This document shows positions 1 through 8,800 of a DNA stretch of 64,000 nt, one piece after another. Position 1 is the stretch's first letter. Each line of letters opens with the position of its first letter. Origin of the DNA: Streptomyces ruber. Lineage in GTDB: Bacteria > Actinomycetota > Actinomycetes > Streptomycetales > Streptomycetaceae. A program made the translations under genes and the position numbers. Location of the stretch: the NCBI RefSeq assembly GCF_014648075.1, contig NZ_BMQK01000001.1:744001-808000 (forward strand). Direction: 5' to 3'. The notes below the pieces were generated by a model. The model did no database searches, had not been told where the DNA came from, and was given only the letters and a program-made list of their open reading frames with translations.

Positions 1-904
1 CCCGCAGCCCGATGGCCACCGTGTCGCAGCCGTCCACGGACACCGGGCAGCGCGGATGGAAGGCGCAGCCGGAGGGGACCGCGGCCGGGTCGGGAGGGTC
101 GCCGGGGAGGCCGCGCGGGGCGAAGCGGGAGGCCGAGTCACCGATGCGCGGGAACGCGGCGGACAGGGCCGCCGCGTAGGGGTGCCGGGCGTTCTCGTGG
201 ACCTCTCGGGCGGGGCCCTCCTCGACCACCCGGCCCGCGTACATCACCGCGAGCCGGTCGCAGAGGTCGGCGAGGACCGACAGGTCGTGGCTGATCATCA
301 TCAGGCCGACGTCCTGCTCGGCGACCAGCTGCTCGATCAGGCGCAGGATCTGGGCCTGGATCATCACGTCCAGGGCCGTGGTCGGCTCGTCGGCGACGAT
401 CAGCCGCGGGTCGCAGGCGAGCGCCATGGCGATCATGACGCGCTGGCGCTGCCCGCCGGACAGCTCGTGCGGGTACGCCGACGCGCGCGCCGCCGGGAGG
501 CCCACGTGCTCCAGCAGTTCGCCGGTGCGTCTGCGCGCCCCGGCGGCGGTCTCCCCGCGGTGCAGCAGGATCGGTTCGGCGATCTGGTCGCCGATCCGGT
601 GCACGGGGTTCAGGGAGTGCATCGCGCCCTGGAAGACGATGGAGGCGCCGGCCCAGCGCACCGCCCGCAGCCGCCCCCACCGCATCGTGAGGACGTCCTC
701 CCCGTCCAGCAGGATCCTCCCGGTGACCTTCGTGCCGGCCGGCAGCAGCCGCAGCAGCGCGAGCGCCAGCGTCGACTTGCCGCAGCCCGACTCGCCCGCG
801 ACGCCGAGCTTCTGCCCGGCGTCGAGGCGCAGGTCCACGCCCCGTACCGCGGCCGCCCCGCCCGGGTAGGTCACCGTCAGGTCCGTCACGTCCAGCAGGG
901 TCAC
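1..904 (-). CDS. Oligopeptide ABC transporter ATP-binding protein (DppD/OppD-like), 3' end outside window
   Basis: Nucleotide-binding subunit that would power peptide import through the two permeases encoded just upstream on the same strand. About 301 residues are visible from a GTG start. The Walker A motif GESGCGKS lies at residues 37-44, followed by the signature LSGGQRQR, the Walker B/D-loop [10 protein letters not shown] and the switch SHDLSVL. A cysteine-containing oligopeptide-type C-terminal segment ([10 protein letters not shown]) follows, and the reading frame then runs off the left edge, so the C-terminus is missing. The GTG start shares four bases with the permease stop (GTGA), which indicates translational coupling and fixes the start. 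An OppF-type second ATPase may lie to the left. The family is certain; the substrate is inferred. Confidence 0.93.
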   Translation of the reverse strand, partial: MTLLDVTDLTVTYPGGAAAVRGVDLRLDAGQKLGVAGESGCGKSTLALALLRLLPAGTKVTGRILLDGEDVLTMRWGRLRAVRWAGASIVFQGAMHSLNPVHRIGDQIAEPILLHRGETAAGARRRTGELLEHVGLPAARASAYPHELSGGQRQRVMIAMALACDPRLIVADEPTTALDVMIQAQILRLIEQLVAEQDVGLMMISHDLSVLADLCDRLAVMYAGRVVEEGPAREVHENARHPYAAALSAAFPRIGDSASRFAPRGLPGDPPDPAAVPSGCAFHPRCPVSVDGCDTVAIGLR

Positions 905-1818
905 CGGGCCACCCCCAGCCTGGGGTTGAGGACGGACTCCACCGCGCGTCCGCACAGGGTGAACGCCAGGGCGACCCCGGCGATGGCGATGCCCGGCGGC
1001 ACCAGGTACCACCAGTCCCCGGCGCTCACCGCACCCGCCTCCCGCGCGTCCTGGAGCATGCCGCCCCACGACACCACCGTCGGGTCGCCGACGCCGAGGA
1101 AGGCCAGCGTGGCCTCGGTGAGGATCGAGGCGGAGACCATCAGGGTGGTCTGCGCCAGCACGAGGGGCATCACGTTGGGCAGCACGTGCCGGGTCATGAT
1201 GTGGCCGTGACCGCCGCCGAGCGCCTTGGCGCGCTCGATGTACGGCCGCGACTCCACCGCGAGTGTCTGCGCCCGCACCAGCCGGGCCGTGGTCGGCCAC
1301 GAGGTGACGCCGATCGCCAGGATCACCGTGCCCAGCGAGCGGGGCATGACGGCGGCGAGCGCGACGGCGAGCACCAGCGCCGGCATCACCAGGAACCAGT
1401 CCGTGACCCGCATGATCACCGTCGCGTACGCGCCCTTGAAGTGCCCGGCGGTGATGCCGACCAGCGCGCCGATCACCACGGACAGCGCCGCCGCCAGCAG
1501 CCCCACGAGCAGCGAGACCCGCGAACCCCACACCAGCAGCCCCAGCAGGTCGCGCCCGAACCGGTCGGTGCCGAGCGGGAACTCCGCGGTCGGCCCCTCC
1601 AGCGGCCGGCCCGGCGCGTCGGTCACCCCGGCCACGTCGGAGCCGACGGTGAGGGGCGCGGTCAGGGCGACCAGCGCGAACAGGGCGAGCCCGGCCAGGC
1701 CCACCAGGCCGGCGCGGTGGGCGCGGTACTGCCGCCAGAACCGCGACGCGGCCCGGCGGCGGCGCTGCCGGACGAGCGCCCGTACGGACGGCGGAGCGGC
1801 TCCGGTCGTGTCGGTCAT
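901..1818 (-). CDS. Peptide ABC transporter permease (DppC/OppC-like)
   Basis: Inner-membrane channel subunit, 305 residues, third gene of the minus-strand transporter operon. The cytoplasmic N-terminus is basic (RQRRRRAASRFWRQ) and leads into a first membrane helix around residues 35-55. The sequence FPLGTDRFGRDLLG is typical of OppC/DppC proteins. The EAA loop that docks to the ATPase reads ERAKALGGGHGHIMTRHVLPN. The ATG overlaps the upstream permease stop (ATGA), and its own stop overlaps the ATPase start, so all three genes should be translated in a coupled way. Substrate specificity cannot be read from this subunit. Confidence 0.94.
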   Translation of the reverse strand: MTDTTGAAPPSVRALVRQRRRRAASRFWRQYRAHRAGLVGLAGLALFALVALTAPLTVGSDVAGVTDAPGRPLEGPTAEFPLGTDRFGRDLLGLLVWGSRVSLLVGLLAAALSVVIGALVGITAGHFKGAYATVIMRVTDWFLVMPALVLAVALAAVMPRSLGTVILAIGVTSWPTTARLVRAQTLAVESRPYIERAKALGGGHGHIMTRHVLPNVMPLVLAQTTLMVSASILTEATLAFLGVGDPTVVSWGGMLQDAREAGAVSAGDWWYLVPPGIAIAGVALAFTLCGRAVESVLNPRLGVAR

Positions 1819-2882
1819 CGGCCCACCCGCGGGTCGAGCAGCGGATAGACCAGATCGGCCAGCGTGTTCATCACGATCACCGCCGAGGCGAAGAAGAGGA
1901 ACAGCCCCTGCACCAGGGGCAGGTCGGGCACGCTCAGGGCCTGGTAGAACAGGCCGCCGAGCCCCGGCCAGGAGAAGACGGTCTCGACGAGGATCACGCC
2001 CGCCACCGTCCGGCCGAGGTTGACGAAGATCAGCGTCATGGTCGGCAGCATGGCGTTCGGGACGGCGTGCCGACGCCGCACCAGGTCGTCGCGGAGCCCC
2101 TTGGCGCGCGCGGTCGTCAGATAGTCGCTGCCCGTCTCGTCCAGCAGCGCCGAGCGGGTGACCAGCAGCGTCTGCCCGTACTCCACCGCCACCAGCGTGA
2201 TCACCGGCAGCACGAGGTGGTGGGCGACGTCGAGGAGGTGCGCGAGCCCCTCCTCGCCGCCCGACTCCATGCCGCCGGTCGGGAAGAGCCCGGGGACGGG
2301 TCCCATGCCGACGGAGAACACGATGATGAGCAGCAGGCCGAGCCAGAACGACGGGACGGAGTAGAGGGTCAGCGCCAGACCGGTGTTCAGCCGGTCCCCG
2401 AGCCGGCCGGCGCGCCAGGCGGAGCGGGTGCCGAGGACGATGCCGAGCGCCGTGTAGAGCACGAACGCGGTGCCGGTGAGCAGCAGGGTGTTCGGCAGCG
2501 CCTCGCCGATCTTCTCGGTGACCGGCGCCCGGAACTGGTAGGAGGTGCCGAGGTCCCCGGTGAGCGCCTTGCCGCAGTAGTCCGTGAACTGCTGCCACAG
2601 CGGCAGGTCGAGCCCGAACTCCCGCCGGTAGGCGGCCAGCTGCTCGGCCGACACCGGGCGGCCGCCGGTCATGGTCTTCACCGGGTCGCCGGGGATCAGC
2701 CGGAACAGGAAGAAGCCGGTGACGAGGACGGCGAGCAGGGAGACGGCGGCGCCGCCCAGTTTCCCGGCGCCGTAGCGCAGGTAAGCGGCCCAGGTGCGGG
2801 CCCGGGGGCCGCGGGGCGAGGGGGCGGCGGTGGCCGCCCCGTCGGCCCCGCCGGCCGGCGCGGTCGCGGTGTCAGCGGTCAT
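1815..2882 (-). CDS. Peptide ABC transporter permease (DppB/OppB-like)
   Basis: Membrane subunit of 355 residues. An Ala/Pro-rich cytoplasmic N-terminus of about 40 residues is followed by a first helix (residues 41-60) and the DppB-type segment FRLIPGDPVKTMTG. The EAA loop reads LTTARAKGLRDDLVRRRHAVPN near residues 235-255 in two parts. It starts at ATG 2882, 55 bp after the binding-protein stop, with only a weak GGGCGG-like Shine-Dalgarno, and its stop overlaps the next permease start. The long N-terminal extension is more than most family members have, but no better internal start with a Shine-Dalgarno is apparent. Confidence 0.93.
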   Translation of the reverse strand: MTADTATAPAGGADGAATAAPSPRGPRARTWAAYLRYGAGKLGGAAVSLLAVLVTGFFLFRLIPGDPVKTMTGGRPVSAEQLAAYRREFGLDLPLWQQFTDYCGKALTGDLGTSYQFRAPVTEKIGEALPNTLLLTGTAFVLYTALGIVLGTRSAWRAGRLGDRLNTGLALTLYSVPSFWLGLLLIIVFSVGMGPVPGLFPTGGMESGGEEGLAHLLDVAHHLVLPVITLVAVEYGQTLLVTRSALLDETGSDYLTTARAKGLRDDLVRRRHAVPNAMLPTMTLIFVNLGRTVAGVILVETVFSWPGLGGLFYQALSVPDLPLVQGLFLFFASAVIVMNTLADLVYPLLDPRVGR

Positions 2883-2905
2883 GGGCGGCCGCCCGTCGCC
2901 GCTGC

Positions 2906-2935
2906 GGGAGTCGGTTCACGGGGAGTCGGTTCACG
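2906..2935. repeat. Two direct copies of a 15-bp unit
   Basis: The unit GGGAGTCGGTTCACG occurs twice back to back (2906-2920 and 2921-2935), followed by GTTCA. It lies between the binding-protein stop and the start of the DppB-like gene, and the distal end touches the stop codon. This looks like a slippage duplication that lengthened the intercistronic gap. Confidence 0.85.
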
Positions 2936-2937
2936 GT

Positions 2938-4794
2938 TCACTCGCGGTCCTCCGCGGTGGCACGGCGGCGCATGGCCAGGAACCCGCCGACGCCCGCGAG
3001 GACCACGACACCCGCGACGATGCCGATGACGACGCCGGTGGAGCCGGTGCCTCCGGAGGAGCCGGCCGAGGCCGCGGGCTCGGCCGACCACCAGCTCCAG
3101 TAGCCGTCCTGGCCGTAGATGTTGCCCGCCTGCTCGGGCATGGTCGTGATCGACGCGATCTGGTCGGTGCGGTAGGCCTCCACGGCGTTCGGGTAGGCCA
3201 TGACGTTCATGTACCCCAGGTCGTACAGCCGCGACACCGCCTGCTTGACAAGGTCGGCGCGCTTGGCCGGGTCGTACTCGGCGAGCTGGCGGGCGTACAG
3301 GTCGTCGTACTTCTTGTCGCAGATGAAGTTGTCGGTCGCGCCGGTGTCCCGGGGCGTGGCGGGCAGGGCCGCGCAGGTGTGGATCGACAGCACGAAGTCC
3401 GGGTCGGGGTTGACGGACCAGCCGTCGAAGGCAAGGTCGTACTCGCCCGCGAGCCAGGGGTCGCTCACGTTGTCCAGGCATTCGAGGTCCATGCCGATGC
3501 CGAGTTCGCCCCACCACTCCTTCAGGTACTGGCCGACCGCCTTGTCGTTGGGGTCGGTGGCGTGGCACAGCACGCGGTAGGTGAGCGGCTCGCCGTCCTC
3601 GCCGACCCGTCTGCCGTCGCCGTTCCTCCGGTAGCCCGCCTCGTCGAGGAGCCGGTTCGCCTCGGCCGGGTCGTGGGCGAGCTCCTGGTCCGGGGAGGGT
3701 TCCCAGTAGTACGTGGAGAAGCGCGGCGGGATGTAGCCCTCGCCCTCGACCGCGTGGCCCCGGAAGACCCGGTCGACGAGCGTCTTCCGGTCGACCGCCA
3801 GGAACAGGGCGTGCCGCACCCGCTGGTCGCGCAGGGACGCGTGCCCGTCACCGAACTCCTCGCCGTTGCGCGCGCGGGCGCCCGGGTTGACGGCGAGGGC
3901 GAGGAAGCGGCGCCCGGGGGCGTCGTTGACCTTGATGTTCTCCTGGTTGCCGAGCGCCTCGGCCTGGGCGGGCGTCAGGTTGCCGACGAAGGAGACCTCG
4001 CCCTTCTGCAGGGCGGCGACCGCCGCGTCACCGTCCTTGTAGTACTTGAAGACCAGCTCGTCGAACTCGGGGGCGCCGCGCCAGAAGTTCTTGTTCGCCT
4101 CCAGCCGTACGTAGCTGTCGGGCTTGTAGTCGGTGAGGACGAACGGGCCGCTGCCGACGACGGGGAAGTCCTTGTCGTTGTTGAACTCCGAGTAGTCGCC
4201 GACCTTCTCCCAGACGTGCCTGGGCAGGATCGGCACGTCCAGTGCGGTCATCGTGGCCTGCGGCTTCTTCAGCCGGATGACGAGCTCGGTGGGGCTCGGG
4301 GCGGTGACCTTCTCGAAGTTGGTGACGAAGCTGCCGTTCGCGGTGGCGGCGTCCGGGTCCGTCATCATCGTGTTGAACGTCCAGGCCGCGTCCTCGGCGG
4401 TGACCTTCCGCCCGTCGGACCAGGCGGCGTCGGAGCGGATCGTGTAGGTCCAGGTGAGCTTGTCGGCGGACGGCGCCCACTCGGTGGCCAGGCCCGGTAT
4501 CGCGCGGGCGTCCTTGACGTCGTAGTCGGTCAGGTACTCGTACGTCAGCCGGTGGATGCTCGTGCTGACCAGGCGTGTCGCCAGGAAGGGGCTGAGCGAG
4601 TCGACGCTCTGCGCGACCGCGACGGTGAGGACTCTCTTTCCGTCGTCGTCCGCCGCCCGGGCCTCGCCGGCCGCCGGGGCGAGGGGAGCCGTGAGGCCGG
4701 CCGCCAGGGCGAGGGCGGCGGCGAGCCGAGCCGTCCGGGGTCGTGGAGCTGGGAGGCGGAGGCGTCCTCTGCCGTGCTGGTCTCGGGTGCTCAT
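2938..4794 (-). CDS. ABC transporter peptide-binding protein with C-terminal membrane anchor
   Basis: Family 5 (SBP_bac_5) extracellular solute-binding protein of 618 residues, first gene of the minus-strand operon. A signal peptide (hydrophobic core LAAALALAAGLTAPLAPAAG, about residues 22-41) is followed by a likely AxA cleavage site and the mature domain, which begins VLTVAVAQSVDSLSPF. It has no lipobox cysteine. Instead the protein ends in a Gly/Ser linker, one hydrophobic helix (VVIGIVAGVVVLAGVGG, about residues 590-606) and a basic tail MRRRATAEDRE, so it should be tethered through its C-terminus. Start ATG 4794 was chosen because it directly precedes the signal peptide and has a GAGGTG Shine-Dalgarno; the frame is open further upstream but without a signal. 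Peptide specificity is inferred from the family. Confidence 0.93.
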   Translation of the reverse strand: MSTRDQHGRGRLRLPAPRPRTARLAAALALAAGLTAPLAPAAGEARAADDDGKRVLTVAVAQSVDSLSPFLATRLVSTSIHRLTYEYLTDYDVKDARAIPGLATEWAPSADKLTWTYTIRSDAAWSDGRKVTAEDAAWTFNTMMTDPDAATANGSFVTNFEKVTAPSPTELVIRLKKPQATMTALDVPILPRHVWEKVGDYSEFNNDKDFPVVGSGPFVLTDYKPDSYVRLEANKNFWRGAPEFDELVFKYYKDGDAAVAALQKGEVSFVGNLTPAQAEALGNQENIKVNDAPGRRFLALAVNPGARARNGEEFGDGHASLRDQRVRHALFLAVDRKTLVDRVFRGHAVEGEGYIPPRFSTYYWEPSPDQELAHDPAEANRLLDEAGYRRNGDGRRVGEDGEPLTYRVLCHATDPNDKAVGQYLKEWWGELGIGMDLECLDNVSDPWLAGEYDLAFDGWSVNPDPDFVLSIHTCAALPATPRDTGATDNFICDKKYDDLYARQLAEYDPAKRADLVKQAVSRLYDLGYMNVMAYPNAVEAYRTDQIASITTMPEQAGNIYGQDGYWSWWSAEPAASAGSSGGTGSTGVVIGIVAGVVVLAGVGGFLAMRRRATAEDRE

Positions 4795-5220
4795 AGGTCG
4801 ACACCTCACGTCATCGCTCGCGCAGTCGGGGCTGGTCGCGGTGCTGGGCCGGGTTGTACCGAAAGTGACGTCACCTGGGCTGATGAGTGTGTACCAGCGC
4901 CGCTCGGCGCACGTCAACGGCGCACCGTGTCCCATCTGGCCTGCAAAAACAACGGAGTTGAGAGCTTGATCCGGTCAATGGTCCAGACCGGTGAAGCGTT
5001 CCTGGTGGGTGACTGGCGGTCCGGCGGGGGCGCGCCGGAGGGGACATGCCTCCGTACGGGTGACACGGCCCCCGGAGAGCGGACGGAGCGCCCCGGACGG
5101 AGGACGGTAGACCCCGTACGGGTGAGGCGAATGTGTGCTTTGTCCATTAGCGATGGAGAGTGACCGGTGAGGACCAGTGCCCCGGCGCCGGCGCACTCCG
5201 CACCTACGAGGAGGCACTCC
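4795..5220. other. Divergent intergenic region between the two peptide transporter operons
   Basis: 426 bp separate the divergent binding-protein genes. It holds a candidate minus-strand promoter (4888-4917, listed separately), the two 5' leaders and a good Shine-Dalgarno (GAGGAGG) just before 5221. No clear plus-strand promoter is recognisable; the stretch around 5133-5150 (TTTGTCCATTAG) is relatively AT-rich and could contribute. No operator palindrome stood out. Confidence 0.6.
4888..4917 (-). promoter_or_regulatory. Candidate housekeeping-type promoter for the left transporter operon
   Basis: On the minus strand a TTGACG box (4917-4912) is followed after 18 bp by TACACA (4893-4888). The -35 element matches five of six consensus positions and the -10 is weaker. 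Transcription would start near 4881, giving a leader of about 86 nt before ATG 4794. This is sequence pattern only. Confidence 0.45.
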
Positions 5221-6840
5221 ATGCGTGGACGCACGCACGCCCCATGGGCCGTCTGTGCGGCGGCGACGGTGCTCGTGACGGCGGGCTGCGGCAGCGGCGG
5301 GGGCGGTGAGAGCGGCGCGGTGCTCAGCTCCTCCTGGGGGGACCCGCAGAACCCGCTGGAGCCGGCCAACACCAACGAGGTGCAGGGCGGCAAGGTCCTC
5401 TCCATGGTCTTCCGGCAGCTCAAGCAGTACGACCCGAAGACGGGCAAGGCCGAGGACATGCTCGCCGAGCGGATCGAGACCTCGGACTCGCGGAACTTCC
5501 GCGTCACCGTCAAGAAGGGCTGGACCTTCAGCAACGGCGAGGAGGTCACCGCCCGGTCCTTCGTGGACGCCTGGAACTACGGCGCGAGCCTCAGGAACAA
5601 CCAGAAGAACGCGTACTTCTTCGAGTACATCGAGGGCTACGACAAGGCCCATCCCGACGAGGGCAGGCAGAGCGCCGACACCCTCTCCGGGCTGAAGGTG
5701 GTCGACGACCACACCTTCACGGTCCGGCTGAAACAGAAGTTCTCGTCCTTCCCGGACACCCTCGGCTACGCCGCCTTCGCCCCGCTGCCCCGCGCCTTCT
5801 TCGACGACCACGACGCCTGGCTGGCCAAGCCGGTCGGCAACGGCCCGTACGTCGTCCAGTCCTACACCAGGGGCGCGCAGCTCACCCTGCGCAAGTGGGA
5901 CCAGTACCCGGGACCCGACAAGGCCCGCAACGACGGCGTCGACCTGCGCGTCTACACCGACAGCAACACCGCCTACACCGACCTGCTGGCCCGCAACCTC
6001 GACCTGGTCGACGACGTCCCCGCCACCCAGCTGAAGAACGTCGACACCGACCTCGAGGGCCGGTACATCAACACCCCGGCCGGCATCATCCAGACGCTCG
6101 CCTTCCCCTACTACGACAAGGGCTGGGGCAAGGCGGGCGTGGACAAGGTCCGTACGGGGCTGTCACGGGCCATCGACCGTGAGCAGATCACCGAGACGAT
6201 CTTCCGCGGCACCCGCACCCCCGCCACCGACTGGACCTCGCCCGTCCTCGGCGCGGACGGCGGCTTCCAGGACGGCCTGTGCGGCGACGCCTGCGTGTAC
6301 GACCCGGCGGCCGCGAGGAAGCTGGTCGAGGAGGGCGGCGGACTGCCCGGCGGCCAGGTGAGGATCACGTACAACGCGGACACCGGCTCCCACCGGGAGT
6401 GGGTCGACGCCGTCTGCAACTCCATCAACAACGCCCTGAAGAACGACAAGGCCTGCGTCGGCAACCCCGTCGGCACCTTCGCCGACTTCCGCAACCGGAT
6501 CAGCGGGCAGAAGCTGTCCGGGCCGTTCCGGGCCGGCTGGCAGATGGACTACCCGCTCATCCAGAACTTCCTGCAGCCGCTGTACTACACCGACGCCTCC
6601 TCCAACGACGGCAAGTGGTCGAACGCCGAGTTCGACCGCTTCGTCGACGAGGCCAACGCCGAGACCGACACCGCCGCGGCGATCAAAAAGTTCCAGCAGG
6701 CCGAAGGGGTCGTCCGGGACGAGATGGCCGCCATCCCGCTCTGGTACCAGAACGGCAGCGCGGGCTACTCCGAGCGGCTGTCGAACGTCGCGCTCAACCC
6801 CTTCAGCGTCCCCGTCTACGACCAGATCGAAGTGAGCTGA
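5221..6840 (+). CDS. Oligopeptide ABC transporter substrate-binding lipoprotein (BldKB-like family)
   Basis: Extracellular peptide-binding lipoprotein of 539 residues that would deliver oligopeptides to the permeases encoded next. It begins with a lipoprotein signal peptide ending in the lipobox VTAGC, with the cysteine at about residue 22, followed by a Gly/Ser linker. The mature start (SSWGDPQNPLEPANTNE) resembles the BldKB group of Streptomyces oligopeptide-binding proteins. ATG 5221 was preferred to an upstream in-frame GTG (5167) because GAGGAGG lies six bases before it and it begins the signal peptide directly. It heads a five-gene operon. It may be the paralogue adjacent to bldK in S. 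coelicolor rather than BldKB itself, since bldK has a permease gene before its binding protein. Confidence 0.94.
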   Translation: MRGRTHAPWAVCAAATVLVTAGCGSGGGGESGAVLSSSWGDPQNPLEPANTNEVQGGKVLSMVFRQLKQYDPKTGKAEDMLAERIETSDSRNFRVTVKKGWTFSNGEEVTARSFVDAWNYGASLRNNQKNAYFFEYIEGYDKAHPDEGRQSADTLSGLKVVDDHTFTVRLKQKFSSFPDTLGYAAFAPLPRAFFDDHDAWLAKPVGNGPYVVQSYTRGAQLTLRKWDQYPGPDKARNDGVDLRVYTDSNTAYTDLLARNLDLVDDVPATQLKNVDTDLEGRYINTPAGIIQTLAFPYYDKGWGKAGVDKVRTGLSRAIDREQITETIFRGTRTPATDWTSPVLGADGGFQDGLCGDACVYDPAAARKLVEEGGGLPGGQVRITYNADTGSHREWVDAVCNSINNALKNDKACVGNPVGTFADFRNRISGQKLSGPFRAGWQMDYPLIQNFLQPLYYTDASSNDGKWSNAEFDRFVDEANAETDTAAAIKKFQQAEGVVRDEMAAIPLWYQNGSAGYSERLSNVALNPFSVPVYDQIEVS

Positions 6841-6846
6841 AGCCCC

Positions 6847-7770
6847 ATGGGCCGTTACGTCGTCCGGCGCCTGCTCCAGATGATCCCCGTCTTCGTCGGC
6901 GCCACCCTGCTCATCTTCCTGATGGTCAACGTGATGGGCGACCCCGTCGCGGGCCTCTGCGGCGAGCGGGCGTGCGACCCCGCCACCGCGGCCCGGCTGC
7001 GGCACGACTTCGGCCTCGACCAGCCGGTGTGGCAGCAGTACCTGACCTACATGGGCAACGTCTTCACCGGTGACTTCGGGACCGCGTTCAACGGCCAGAA
7101 GGTCACCGAGCTGATGGGCAGCGCCTTCCCGGTGACCATCCGGCTGACGATCGTGGCGATCGTCTTCGAGATCGTCATCGGCATCGTCCTCGGCGTCGTC
7201 ACCGGGCTGCGCCGCGGCCGGCCCGTCGACACCGGCGTCCTGCTGGTCACCCTGGTCGTCATCTCGGTCCCGACCTTCGTCACCGGTCTGCTGCTCCAGC
7301 TGCTGCTCGGCGTGGAGTGGGAGTGGATCAGGCCGTCCGTGTCCTGGTCGGCCCCCTTCGACGAGCTGATCGTGCCCGGTCTCGTGCTGGCCTCCGTCTC
7401 CCTCGCCTACGTCACCCGGCTCACCCGTACGTCGATCGCCGAGAACACCCGCGCCGACTACGTGCGCACCGCCGTCGCCAAGGGCCTGCCCCGCCGCCGG
7501 GTGATCACCCGGCACCTGCTGCGCAACTCCCTGATCCCCGTGGTCACCTTCATCGGCACGGACATCGGGGCGCTGATGGGCGGGGCCATCGTCACCGAGC
7601 GGATCTTCAACATCCACGGCGTCGGCTACCAGCTCTACCAGGGCATCCTCCGCCAGAACACCCAGACCGTCGTCGGCTTCGTGACCGTCCTCGTGCTGGT
7701 CTTCCTGGTCGCCAACCTGCTGGTCGACCTGCTGTACGCCGTACTCGACCCGAGGATCCGCTATGCCTGA
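6847..7770 (+). CDS. Oligopeptide ABC transporter permease (DppB/OppB-like)
   Basis: Membrane subunit of 307 residues, six bases after the lipoprotein gene. The N-terminal helix (MIPVFVGATLLIFLMVN, residues 12-28) is standard for OppB. A short extracytoplasmic insertion, GLCGERACDPATAARLRHD, carries two cysteines, which is unusual and might form a disulfide. The EAA loop reads VRTAVAKGLPRRRVITRHLL. The stop lies inside the next gene (8-bp overlap), implying coupled translation. Its partner is the following DppC-like permease. Confidence 0.95.
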   Translation: MGRYVVRRLLQMIPVFVGATLLIFLMVNVMGDPVAGLCGERACDPATAARLRHDFGLDQPVWQQYLTYMGNVFTGDFGTAFNGQKVTELMGSAFPVTIRLTIVAIVFEIVIGIVLGVVTGLRRGRPVDTGVLLVTLVVISVPTFVTGLLLQLLLGVEWEWIRPSVSWSAPFDELIVPGLVLASVSLAYVTRLTRTSIAENTRADYVRTAVAKGLPRRRVITRHLLRNSLIPVVTFIGTDIGALMGGAIVTERIFNIHGVGYQLYQGILRQNTQTVVGFVTVLVLVFLVANLLVDLLYAVLDPRIRYA

Positions 7771-8791
7771 GCCGCCGCAGCCGGAACAGCCCCAGCCGGA
7801 CCGCCCGCACATCTCGGCCGGGGACCGTGCCGCCGAGGACGGGGCCGTCGCCGCGACCGGCATGGGCGGCGCCATGGACCTGGCCGCCACGGAGGCCGAG
7901 TCGCTGGAGCCGGCGCAGCCGGGAGGGGCTCCCGGCGCACCGGAACGGACCCGCTCCCTGTGGTCGGACGCCTGGCGCGACCTGCGCCGCAACCCGGTCT
8001 TCCTGGTCTCCGCGCTCGTCATCCTGTTCCTGGTCGTCATCGCGATCTGGCCGTCGGCGATCGCCTCCGGCAACCCCCTGCACTGCGACCTCGCCAAGGC
8101 CCAGGACGGCGCCGAGTCCGGTCATCCGTTCGGGTACAACGGGCAGGGCTGCGACGTGTACACGCGCACCGTCCACGGGGCACGGACCTCCGTGACCGTC
8201 GGCGTCCTGGCCACCGCCGGGGTCACGCTGCTGGGCAGCGTCCTGGGCGGGCTCGCCGGGTTCTTCGGCGGGACCTGGGACGGCATCCTGTCCCGGATCA
8301 CCGACGTCTTCTTCGCCATCCCGGTCGTGCTCGGCGGCCTGGTGCTGCTCTCCGTCATCACCAGCAACTCCATCTGGCCCGTCATCGGGTTCATCGTGCT
8401 GCTCGGCTGGCCGCAGCTCTCCCGGATCGCCCGCGGCTCGGTCATCACCGCCAAGCAGTACGACTACGTCCAGGCCGCCCGCGCCCTCGGCGCCTCCCCT
8501 TCCCGCATCCTGCTGCGGCACATCGCGCCCAACGCCGTCGCGCCCGTCATCGTCGTGGCCACCATCGCGCTCGGCACGTACATCGCGCTGGAGGCGACCC
8601 TGTCGTACCTCGGCGTCGGTCTGAAACCGCCCAGCGTCTCCTGGGGGATCGACATCTCCGCCGCCTCCCCCTACGTCCGCAACGCCCCGCACGCGCTGCT
8701 GTGGCCCTCCGGCGCGCTCGCGGTCACCGTCCTCGCGTTCATCATGCTCGGCGACGCGGTGCGCGACGCCCTCGACCCGAAGCTGAGGTGA
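7763..8791 (+). CDS. Oligopeptide ABC transporter permease (DppC/OppC-like)
   Basis: Membrane subunit of 342 residues. A Pro/Gln/Glu-rich cytoplasmic tail of about 75 residues precedes the first helix (VFLVSALVILFLVVIAIWP). The extracytoplasmic loop contains HCDLAKAQDGAESGHPFGYN and a second cysteine (GQGCDVYTRT), where family members usually have the GTDxxGRD segment. The EAA loop is VQAARALGASPSRILLRHI. It starts within the end of the previous gene, and the next gene begins nine bases after its stop. Confidence 0.95.
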   Translation: MPEPPQPEQPQPDRPHISAGDRAAEDGAVAATGMGGAMDLAATEAESLEPAQPGGAPGAPERTRSLWSDAWRDLRRNPVFLVSALVILFLVVIAIWPSAIASGNPLHCDLAKAQDGAESGHPFGYNGQGCDVYTRTVHGARTSVTVGVLATAGVTLLGSVLGGLAGFFGGTWDGILSRITDVFFAIPVVLGGLVLLSVITSNSIWPVIGFIVLLGWPQLSRIARGSVITAKQYDYVQAARALGASPSRILLRHIAPNAVAPVIVVATIALGTYIALEATLSYLGVGLKPPSVSWGIDISAASPYVRNAPHALLWPSGALAVTVLAFIMLGDAVRDALDPKLR

Positions 8792-8800
8792 GCCGCCGCC

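Noticed and set aside
2794..5163. Long plus-strand frame opposite the binding-protein gene
   Set aside because: Antisense shadow: the residue composition is arginine/valine/glycine junk, and the minus strand has a signal peptide and family motifs.
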